A stretch of 5,088 bases of DNA from an uncultured Coriobacteriaceae bacterium. Its GTDB lineage: Bacteria; Actinomycetota; Coriobacteriia; Coriobacteriales; Atopobiaceae. Under the pieces are notes generated by a model that was given only the letters and a program-made list of their open reading frames with translations, was not told the origin of the DNA and ran no database searches. The position numbers and the translations under genes are program-made. Location of the stretch: positions 1-5,088 of the forward strand of contig UWSJ01000104.1 of NCBI GenBank assembly GCA_900549525.1, read 5' to 3'. Below, piece after piece: positions 1 through 5,088 of this stretch. Position 1 is the stretch's first letter, and each line of letters opens with the position of its first letter.

Positions 1-15
1 GGTAGGCGGTGTTGT

Positions 16-46
16 CTGCGGCGGCTGCGGGGCCTGCGGCGGCTGC
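16..46. repeat. 18-base-period GC-rich direct repeat, possible end of an upstream gene
   Basis: The 13-mer CTGCGGCGGCTGC occurs exactly at 16-28 and again at 34-46, a period of 18 bases or six codons. A related 12-mer, GCGGCTGCGGGG, is at 21-32 and recurs at 65-76. A six-codon period suggests low-complexity protein coding. On the + strand, frame 2 reads VVCGGCGACGGCR and stops at TAG 50-52, which could be the Cys/Gly-rich C-terminus of a gene entering from the left. On the - strand the same bases read QPPQAPQPPQTTPP, a Pro/Gln-rich stretch, but a TGA at 63-61 precedes it and no start codon is visible. I cannot assign a protein. The rest of 1-192 shows no supported gene. Confidence 0.5.
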
Positions 47-120
47 CGGTAGGGCTCGCGTCACGCGGCTGCGGGGTCTGAGGCCACCACCGATAGCCCC
101 GCGCACTGCAGCGCGCTGGA

Positions 121-150
121 TTGCGACCGGGCGGCCCCAGTTGTGAGAAT
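121..150 (+). promoter_or_regulatory. Possible promoter of the YitT-family gene
   Basis: TTGCGA at 121-126 matches four of six bases of the sigma-70 -35 consensus. GAGAAT at 145-150 matches four of six of the -10 and has a TG one base upstream (142-143), giving an extended -10. The spacer is 18 bases. Transcription would start near 157 and leave a leader of about 35 bases before ATG 193. This is a match by eye in GC-rich DNA, so the call is tentative. Confidence 0.35.
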
Positions 151-192
151 GTCCAGCGTCGCCCTTGCCCCACGTCGCTCGAAAGGCCGCCC

Positions 193-1092
193 ATGACCCG
201 CCCCGCCCTCTCGCTCAAGAACCTCGACCCTCGTGCCGCGCTGCGCGACGTCCTGCTCGTGGCGGCGGGATCGGTGCTCTTCGCGGTGGGCCTCAACTCG
301 TTTCTCGAGCCCAACGGCCTCGCTCCGGGCGGCGTCACCGGCATCGCGATCATCGTGCGCGCACTCGTCCTTGCCGCGGGCGGCCCCGAGCTGCCGGTGG
401 GCGTGCAGACGCTTGCCATGAACGCGGCGCTCATGCTGCTGGCCCTGCGCGTGGGAGGGCCGCGCTATGTGCTGCGCTCGCTTGCGGGCGTGGTGCTCTC
501 GGCCGTTGCCATCGACGCGCTGGCTCCCACGCTGCCCGTGCTGGGCGAGTCGGATCTCTTGCTCTGCGCCCTCTGGGGCGGCGTCATCTGCGGCGTGGGT
601 CTTGGCCTCGTGTTCAAGGCGGGCAGCAACACCGGCGGCACCGACATCCTCTGCCAGATCCTCGCGCGGCGCACGGGCGTTGCCGTGGGGACGTGGGTCA
701 TCGTCACCGACCTCATGGTCGTCGCGGCCTCTGCCCCGATCTTCTCGGTGGAAAACGCCATGTACGCCACGGTGGCGATGTTTCTGATGGGCTGGGTGCT
801 CGACCACGTGGTCGACGGCCCCAGCTCCGAGCGCATCGCGTGGGTCATATCGTCCGAGCACGAGGCCATCGCCCGAGCGATTCTCGATGAGCTCGACCGG
901 GGCTGCACGGAGATGTCGGCCACCGGCAAGTGGACGGGGGAGCGCCGTCCGGTGCTCTTCGTCATCCTCGGACGCGGTGACATCGCAGCGCTCAAGGCCA
1001 TCGTGTCCGCGCACGACCCGGACGCCATCGTGGTCATCTCCGAGGCGCACGAGGCGTTTGGCGAAGGGTTCCGCCGCCTCGAGGCAAACTAG
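193..1092 (+). CDS. YitT-family membrane protein (DUF161 plus DUF2179)
   Basis: This 299-residue protein has the two-part build of the YitT family. An N-terminal half of about six hydrophobic segments (roughly residues 18-36, 48-63, 70-87, 96-115, 122-142 and 163-207) is followed by a soluble C-terminal DUF2179 domain (about 215-295). Family landmarks are GGVTGIAII at 46-54, GSNTGGTDI at 144-152, KWTGERRPVLFVI at 246-258 and the closing DPDAIVVISEAHEAFGEGF at 275-293. Length is typical. The family is an inner-membrane protein of unknown transport or regulatory role, and the sequence does not reveal a substrate. I chose ATG 193 because GAAAGG at 181-186 sits six bases upstream and the family normally begins with a short basic N-terminus. 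The longer TTG start at 121 would add 24 residues of unlikely composition. brnQ follows after 42 bases on the same strand. Confidence 0.9.
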   Translation: MTRPALSLKNLDPRAALRDVLLVAAGSVLFAVGLNSFLEPNGLAPGGVTGIAIIVRALVLAAGGPELPVGVQTLAMNAALMLLALRVGGPRYVLRSLAGVVLSAVAIDALAPTLPVLGESDLLLCALWGGVICGVGLGLVFKAGSNTGGTDILCQILARRTGVAVGTWVIVTDLMVVAASAPIFSVENAMYATVAMFLMGWVLDHVVDGPSSERIAWVISSEHEAIARAILDELDRGCTEMSATGKWTGERRPVLFVILGRGDIAALKAIVSAHDPDAIVVISEAHEAFGEGFRRLEAN

Positions 1093-1126
1093 TGTAGGTT
1101 GTTCCTTGCTACTGAAACCAAGGGAC

Positions 1127-1130
1127 GGAG
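1127..1130 (+). promoter_or_regulatory. Ribosome binding site of brnQ
   Basis: GGAG at 1127-1130 lies four bases before ATG 1135 and seven before the in-frame GTG 1138. Either could be the true initiator: ATG is the stronger codon, GTG has the better spacing. AGGGA at 1121-1125 would suit ATG 1135 with nine bases. An upstream in-frame TTG at 1099 has no such site and is unlikely. The 42-base gap after the YitT-family gene (1093-1134) is less GC-rich than its surroundings, but I see no convincing terminator or promoter in it. Confidence 0.6.
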
Positions 1131-1134
1131 ATGC

Positions 1135-2508
1135 ATGGTGCAGGGGACTGGCACAGCGGAGGAACGTACGGCAGGGGCGTTGACGGGTCGGCAGAGCCTC
1201 GTGGTGGGCGTGACGCTGTTCTCGATGTTCTTCGGGGCGGGCAACCTCATCCTGCCGCCGCTTCTGGGTTACCAGGCGGGGGTCGATGCCCTGCCTGCCA
1301 TGGTGGGGTTTCTCGTCGCGGGCATCGGGCTTCCGGTGCTGGGCATCATCGCCGTGGCGCTCTCGGGAACCATCCGCGAGCTGGCAGACCGCGTTCATCC
1401 CGCATTCTCCCGCGTGTTCGTGGCGGCGGTGTACCTCGCCATCGGGCCGTGCCTGGCCATCCCGCGCACGTCGTCCACCTCGTTCGAGATGCTCGTGCCG
1501 CTGCTTCCCTCGGGCGTTGACGTGGGGACGGCCCAGGTCGTGTTCTCGGTCGTGTTCTTCGTGGTGGCCTTCCTGCTGGCCATGTACCCAGGCCAGCTCA
1601 CGGAGCTGCTCGGCAAGGTCACGGGGCCTGCGCTCGTTCTGCTCATCGTCGCGGTGAGCGTGGCCGCGATCGTGGCGCCCACGGGAGGGGCCACCTCGGC
1701 GCAGGCGCCCTATGACGCCGCCCCGCTGGCGCAGGGGTTCCTCACGGGGTACCAGACCATGGACCTGCTCGCCTCGCTCACCTTCGGCATCGTGATCGCC
1801 CAGAACATCCGCTCGATGGGCGTGACCGACGGTGCCGGGCTCACGCGTGAGATCTCGAAGGCGGGCGTCTTCATGGCGGTGCTCATGGGGCTCATCTACT
1901 GCGGCTTTGCCTACGTGGGCGTGACGATGGGCACGGCGCTTGCCGGGGCCACCAACGGCGCCGAGATCCTCACGGCCTCGGCCACGGCCCACTTTGGCCT
2001 GGCGGGCACGGTGGTGGTCGCCTCCATCTTTTTGCTGGCGTGCCTGAACGTCTGCACCGGGCTCATCAGCTGCTGCGGCACGTACTTCTCCGAGCAGCTG
2101 CCGCGCGTGCCCTACCGCGTGATGGCGGGCGCGTTTGCGCTGTTCAGCTGCGTCGTGTCCAACTTCGGGCTCGACGCCATCCTGGCGCTCTCGGTTCCGT
2201 TGCTCTCGGCGCTCTACCCGGTTGCCATCGTGCTTGTGGCGATGGGACTCGCGGGCAGGGTGCTTGCGGGCAGGCACGCCGTGTGGGCATGGGTCGTGGG
2301 GCTGACGGGCGTGGTGAGCGTGGTGGAGGCCGTGCGCTCCTCGGTGGCCCCGAGCGCGTGGCTGCCCGTTGACGCGCTGCCGCTTGCGGGCCTGGGCCTC
2401 GCGTGGGTGGCGCCCGCGCTGGTGGGGCTCGTGGTGGGGCTCCTGTGGCCGCACGGTTCGCGGGCTGGTGTGGCCGGGGACGCCGGCAACGCGCGGCGCG
2501 GGGAGTAG
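1135..2508 (+). CDS. brnQ: Branched-chain amino acid transporter, BrnQ (LIVCS) family
   Basis: This 457-residue, almost entirely hydrophobic protein matches the LIVCS family of cation-coupled importers of leucine, isoleucine and valine in the cytoplasmic membrane. About 12 membrane segments can be traced. Family hallmarks are FGAGNLILPP at 33-42 in the first helix, GPCLAIPRTSSTSFE at 104-118, YPGQLTELLGKVTGPAL at 151-167, GYQTMDLLASLTFGIV at 205-220 and SNFGLDAILALSVPLLSALYP near 342-362. Length is close to the usual 430-450, with a short polar N-terminus (1-18) and a charged tail after 440. No frameshift or missing segment is seen. It is followed after only four bases by yaaA, whose ribosome binding site lies inside the last brnQ codons, so the two are very probably in one operon. 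Exact substrate preference and the coupling ion (Na+ in characterised members) are family knowledge, not read from this sequence. Confidence 0.95.
   Translation: MVQGTGTAEERTAGALTGRQSLVVGVTLFSMFFGAGNLILPPLLGYQAGVDALPAMVGFLVAGIGLPVLGIIAVALSGTIRELADRVHPAFSRVFVAAVYLAIGPCLAIPRTSSTSFEMLVPLLPSGVDVGTAQVVFSVVFFVVAFLLAMYPGQLTELLGKVTGPALVLLIVAVSVAAIVAPTGGATSAQAPYDAAPLAQGFLTGYQTMDLLASLTFGIVIAQNIRSMGVTDGAGLTREISKAGVFMAVLMGLIYCGFAYVGVTMGTALAGATNGAEILTASATAHFGLAGTVVVASIFLLACLNVCTGLISCCGTYFSEQLPRVPYRVMAGAFALFSCVVSNFGLDAILALSVPLLSALYPVAIVLVAMGLAGRVLAGRHAVWAWVVGLTGVVSVVEAVRSSVAPSAWLPVDALPLAGLGLAWVAPALVGLVVGLLWPHGSRAGVAGDAGNARRGE
2500..2505 (+). promoter_or_regulatory. Ribosome binding site of yaaA, inside the end of brnQ
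   Basis: GGGGAG at 2500-2505 is a strong Shine-Dalgarno site. It encodes the last residues of BrnQ and directly abuts its TAG stop (2506-2508). The distance to GTG 2513 is seven bases, which fixes that GTG as the yaaA start. Ribosomes finishing brnQ would cover this site, implying coupled translation. Confidence 0.75.
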
Positions 2509-2512
2509 CGGC

Positions 2513-3361
2513 GTGCTCCGCGTCATCGTGTCGCCTGCGAAGAAGATGCGCGCGGGCGTGGAGTCGCCGATGCCGCTCACGACGCCGGCGCTTGCCGGGC
2601 GCTCGGCCGAGCTGCTCGAGGCGCTTCTCGGCATGGACGGCAGCGAGCTGCAGGCGCTCTGGAAGGTGAGCGACCGGCTGCTGGGCCCCTGCCTCGATAC
2701 GCTCGAGGCGCTCCGGGAGGTTGGGCTGCCTGCAAGTGGCGACGACCTCGCCCGACCTGGTGCCGGGGCGCTCGTGTCGCCCGCCGCGCTCGCGTACCAC
2801 GGGATCCAGTACCAGTCGATGGCGCCCGAGGTCATGAGCGCGGGCGAGCTCGCCTGGGTAGGGGAGCACCTGCGGATTCTCTCCGGCCTGTACGGGTGCC
2901 TGCGACCCTTCGACGCCGTGGTGCCGTATCGGCTCGAGATGGGCGCGCGCCTGCCCCCTGGCCACTCGTGGCCAGGGGGCGCCCGTGACCTGTATGCGTT
3001 CTGGGGCGATGGCCTCGCCCGGGAGGTGTGCGCGCAGGAGGGCGACATGGCCGACGGGGGTGCGCCCGTCCATGTCGTCAACCTCGCGAGCGTGGAGTAC
3101 GCGAAGGCGGTGCTGCCGCGTCTGGGCTCCGACGTGAGGATGACCACCTGCGTCTTTGCCGAAGGCCTGCGGGGCGGCAAGCCCGTCCAGCGCTCCACGG
3201 CGAGCAAGGCGGCGCGCGGTTCCATGGTGCGGTGGCTGGCGGCACGTGGCGCGGACGTCCCGGCCGAGCTCGAGGGCTTCGACGTGGGTTACCGCTATGC
3301 GCCCGAGCTCTCGAGCGGCGAGGGGACGGCTCGCCGCACGCTGGTGTTCGTGCGGCCGTAG
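2513..3361 (+). CDS. yaaA: Peroxide stress protein YaaA (UPF0246/DUF328 family)
   Basis: This 282-residue cytoplasmic protein carries the UPF0246 signature from end to end: N-terminal MLRVIVSPAKKM, then YHGIQYQSM (95-103), HLRILSGLYGCLRPFDAVVPYRLEMG (119-144), DLYAFWGD (159-166), VVNLASVEY (188-196), and a C-terminal SKAARGSMVRWL (231-242) followed by GFDVGYRYAPELSS. In E. coli, YaaA lowers intracellular free iron and limits oxidative damage under peroxide stress, and its fold binds DNA; that role is carried over by homology. The GTG start is fixed by the strong upstream GGGGAG and by the family's habit of beginning right before the SPAK motif. It is somewhat longer than the roughly 250-260 residues I recall for the family. 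Part of the excess lies at 147-156 (LPPGHSWPGG), which is encoded by a perfect inverted repeat. Codon use is looser than in valS. No partner gene for iron handling is visible nearby. Confidence 0.92.
   Translation: MLRVIVSPAKKMRAGVESPMPLTTPALAGRSAELLEALLGMDGSELQALWKVSDRLLGPCLDTLEALREVGLPASGDDLARPGAGALVSPAALAYHGIQYQSMAPEVMSAGELAWVGEHLRILSGLYGCLRPFDAVVPYRLEMGARLPPGHSWPGGARDLYAFWGDGLAREVCAQEGDMADGGAPVHVVNLASVEYAKAVLPRLGSDVRMTTCVFAEGLRGGKPVQRSTASKAARGSMVRWLAARGADVPAELEGFDVGYRYAPELSSGEGTARRTLVFVRP
2953..2980. repeat. Perfect 13-bp inverted repeat within yaaA
   Basis: GCCCCCTGGCCAC (2953-2965) and GTGGCCAGGGGGC (2968-2980) are exact reverse complements, separated only by TC. In RNA this would form a very stable GC-rich hairpin with a 12-bp stem and a CUCG loop. 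It lies wholly inside yaaA, spanning the end of codon 147 to codon 156, and no run of T follows, so it is not a standard terminator. It keeps the reading frame. Confidence 0.9.
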
Positions 3362-3398
3362 TGCCCGCGAGCGACGAGGCCCCTGCCGCCGTGGCGCG

Positions 3399-3407
3399 TG
3401 CTATCCT
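3399..3407 (+). promoter_or_regulatory. Extended -10 promoter of valS
   Basis: TGCTATCCT combines a TG extension (3399-3400) with TATCCT (3402-3407), four of six matches to the -10 consensus. No good -35 is found at the usual distance, which is tolerable with an extended -10. Transcription would start near 3413-3415, leaving about 30 bases of leader before GTG 3444. The leader holds the ribosome binding site AGAGGA (3429-3434). The gap 3362-3443 shows no clear terminator for the upstream genes and has no space for a T-box. Confidence 0.5.
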
Positions 3408-3443
3408 GACGGGTTAGTTGTACGTGCGAGAGGACGGATACTC

Positions 3444-5088
3444 GTGAGCGAAACCACCCAGAACGCGTCGGCCGAGAAGGCCGCCTTCGACATGCCCAAG
3501 ACCTACGACCCCGCCACCGCCGAGCCCGAGCTCATCGACAGCTGGATCAACGCCGGCTGCTACCAGCGCTCCAAGGGCGTGGGCGACTGCACCGTCGTCA
3601 TCCCGCCGCCCAACGTGACCGGCGTCCTGCACATGGGCCATGCCATGGACGACACCATCCAGGACTCCATCATCCGCTACAACCGCATGCGCGGCCGCTC
3701 CACCCGCTGGATCGTGGGCACCGACCACGCCGGCATCGCCACGCAGACCAAGGTCGACAAGAAGCTCAAGAGCGAGGGCGTCTCGCGCCTCGAGATCGGC
3801 CGCGAGAAGTTCATCGACGCGTGCTGGGACTGGCGTCGCGAGTACGGCGGAACCATCATCAAGCAGATCCGCCGCATGGGCTGCTCGGTCGACTTCTCCG
3901 ACGAGCGCTTCACCATGGACCCGGCCTACGCCAAGGCCGTGCGCAAGGTCTTCTGCGACTGGTACCACGACGGCCTCATCTACCGTGGCAAGCGCATCGT
4001 GAACTGGTGCCCCGACTGCACCACCGCCATCTCCGACGACGAGGCCGAGTACAAGGACGAGGAAGGCCACCTCTGGCACCTGCGCTACCCGCTCACCGAG
4101 CCGGTCAACGGCCAGGACTACATCGTCGTGGCCACCACCCGTCCCGAGACGATGCTCGGCGACACGGGCGTGGCCGTCTCCCCGAAGGACCCCGAGAAGG
4201 CCGCCTTCGTGGGCAAGACCGTCATGCTGCCCATCGTGAACCGCGAGATCCCCATCTTCTCCGACTACCACGTCGACGCCAACTTCGGCTCCGGCTTCGT
4301 GAAGGTCACCCCGGCGCACGACCCCAACGACTACGCCATGGGCCAGGCGCACGACCTGCCGCAGATCAACATCTTCGACGAGCACGCGGTCGTCGTCCCC
4401 GGCTACGGCGAGTTCTCCGGCATGACGCGCGACGAGTGCCGCGAGGCCGTCGTGAAGTGGTTCGACGAGCACGGCCTGCTCGACCACGTGGAGAAGCTCG
4501 ACCACTCGGTCATGCACTGCTACCGCTGCGGCGCGGCGCTCGAGCCGTGGCTGTCCGAGCAGTGGTTCGTGGCGGTCGACAAGCTCAAGGGCCCGGCGCT
4601 CGAGGCCGTGACCTCGGGTGACATCAAGTTCCACCCGGCCCGCTGGACCGACACCTACACCACGTGGATGGAGAACCTCAAGGACTGGTGCATCAGCCGC
4701 CAGCTGTGGTGGGGCCACCGCATCCCGGTCTTCTACTGCGAGGACTGCGGCTGGGAGGACGCGTGCGTGGACGACGTGCACGAGTGCCCCAAGTGCCACG
4801 GCCACCACGTGCACCAGGACGAGAACGTGCTCGACACCTGGTTCAGCTCCCAGCTGTGGACCTTCGCCACGCAGGGCTGGCCCGACCACCCCGAGCAGAT
4901 GGAGGGTCACCACCCCACCACCTGCCTCGTGACCGCGCGTGACATCATCGCACTCTGGGTGGCGCGCATGATCATGAGCTCGCTCTACTTCATGCACGAG
5001 ATCCCGTTCAAGGACGTGGTGATCTACGCCACGATCCTCGCCAAGGACGGCAGCCGCATGTCCAAGTCCAAGGGCAACGGCGTGAACC
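3444..5088 (+). CDS. valS: Valyl-tRNA synthetase (5' part, runs off the window)
   Basis: This class I aminoacyl-tRNA synthetase joins valine to tRNA-Val using ATP in the cytoplasm. The window holds 548 complete codons of a protein that usually has about 870-900, so the end of the catalytic core, the anticodon-binding domain and the coiled-coil tail lie to the right. Visible in order are PKTYDP (18-23), the HIGH-type motif HMGH (63-66) within PPPNVTGVLHMGH, GTDHAGIATQ (92-101), NWCPDC (187-192), the editing domain with TTRPET (231-236) and KVTPAHDPNDY (287-297), HCYRCGAALEP (358-368), DWCISRQLWWGHRIP (414-428), a Cys set C432/C435/C448/C451 suited to zinc, DTWFSS (464-469), ARDIIALWVARM (498-509) and the KMSKS-type RMSKS (538-542). 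GTG 3444 is chosen because AGAGGA (3429-3434) lies nine bases upstream; ATG at codon 17 has no such site. Codons end almost always in C or G, mostly C, as expected of a highly expressed gene. There is no stop codon in the window. Confidence 0.97.
   Translation, partial: MSETTQNASAEKAAFDMPKTYDPATAEPELIDSWINAGCYQRSKGVGDCTVVIPPPNVTGVLHMGHAMDDTIQDSIIRYNRMRGRSTRWIVGTDHAGIATQTKVDKKLKSEGVSRLEIGREKFIDACWDWRREYGGTIIKQIRRMGCSVDFSDERFTMDPAYAKAVRKVFCDWYHDGLIYRGKRIVNWCPDCTTAISDDEAEYKDEEGHLWHLRYPLTEPVNGQDYIVVATTRPETMLGDTGVAVSPKDPEKAAFVGKTVMLPIVNREIPIFSDYHVDANFGSGFVKVTPAHDPNDYAMGQAHDLPQINIFDEHAVVVPGYGEFSGMTRDECREAVVKWFDEHGLLDHVEKLDHSVMHCYRCGAALEPWLSEQWFVAVDKLKGPALEAVTSGDIKFHPARWTDTYTTWMENLKDWCISRQLWWGHRIPVFYCEDCGWEDACVDDVHECPKCHGHHVHQDENVLDTWFSSQLWTFATQGWPDHPEQMEGHHPTTCLVTARDIIALWVARMIMSSLYFMHEIPFKDVVIYATILAKDGSRMSKSKGNGVN

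Noticed and set aside
62..64. GTG on the - strand as start of a divergent gene (MTRALPAAAAGPAAAADNTAY)
   Set aside because: No ribosome binding site precedes it, and the peptide is an alanine-rich product of the GC-rich repeat. Only about 20 codons are in the window.
71..115. Possible terminator hairpins (GCGGGG 71-76 with CCCCGC 97-102; CGCGC 100-104 with GCGCG 111-115)
   Set aside because: The stems are only five or six base pairs, the first has a 20-base loop, they overlap each other, and no T run follows. Such pairings are common in GC-rich DNA.
801..814. 14-base perfect palindrome CGACCACGTGGTCG inside the YitT-family gene
   Set aside because: A palindrome of this length is close to chance expectation in 5 kb, and it encodes an ordinary stretch (DHVVD). 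No second copy was seen.
61..3225. 1054-residue open frame on the - strand
   Set aside because: It lies opposite three well-recognised genes, is rich in Arg, His, Ala, Gly and Pro with no recognisable motif, and its openness follows from codon avoidance in the sense genes.
3361..3417. 18-residue open frame (GTG start overlapping the yaaA stop) before valS, considered as a leader peptide
   Set aside because: It has no ribosome binding site of its own beyond the yaaA end, lacks a run of valine codons, and the predicted valS promoter lies inside it, so most valS transcripts would not carry it.
3414..4997. 527-residue open frame on the - strand
   Set aside because: It is the codon-aligned mirror of valS. 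The + strand frame carries the HMGH, TTRPET, DTWFSS and RMSKS motifs, while the - strand frame is a low-complexity Val/Ala/His/Asp/Gly product.

Overview
This window reads as one strand of ordinary chromosomal housekeeping and transport genes from a high-GC bacterium. The codons are strongly GC-ending, two of the four genes start with GTG, and spacing is tight. The protein families and the style of the valyl-tRNA synthetase suggest an actinobacterium, most likely class Coriobacteriia (Olsenella, Atopobium or Collinsella type). That placement is inferred from general resemblance, not from a search.

Layout, all on the + strand. Positions 1-192 hold no gene I can name; the first 50 bases are a short GC-rich direct repeat that could be the tail of an upstream gene, followed by a possible promoter. 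A YitT-family membrane protein (193-1092) comes next. After 42 bases follows a branched-chain amino acid transporter of the BrnQ family (1135-2508). Four bases later, with its ribosome binding site lying on the last codons of brnQ, comes a YaaA (UPF0246/DUF328) peroxide-stress protein (2513-3361). An 82-base gap with an extended -10 promoter then leads into valS, valyl-tRNA synthetase, which starts at GTG 3444 and runs off the right edge at 5088 just past its KMSKS-type motif. valS has no stop codon in the window.

How they fit together: brnQ and yaaA look co-transcribed and translationally coupled, and yitT may belong to the same unit. valS probably has its own promoter and a very short leader, with no room for a T-box. 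A valine/leucine/isoleucine importer thus lies close to the enzyme that charges tRNA with valine, although the two seem to be driven separately. The large open frames on the opposite strand (about 61-3225 and 3414-4997) are mirror images of the real genes, caused by the absence of TTA, CTA and TCA codons.

I found no mobile element, CRISPR array, RNA gene or novel system. The most unusual sequence structure is a perfect 13-bp inverted repeat inside yaaA (2953-2980), at a spot where the protein appears longer than its relatives.
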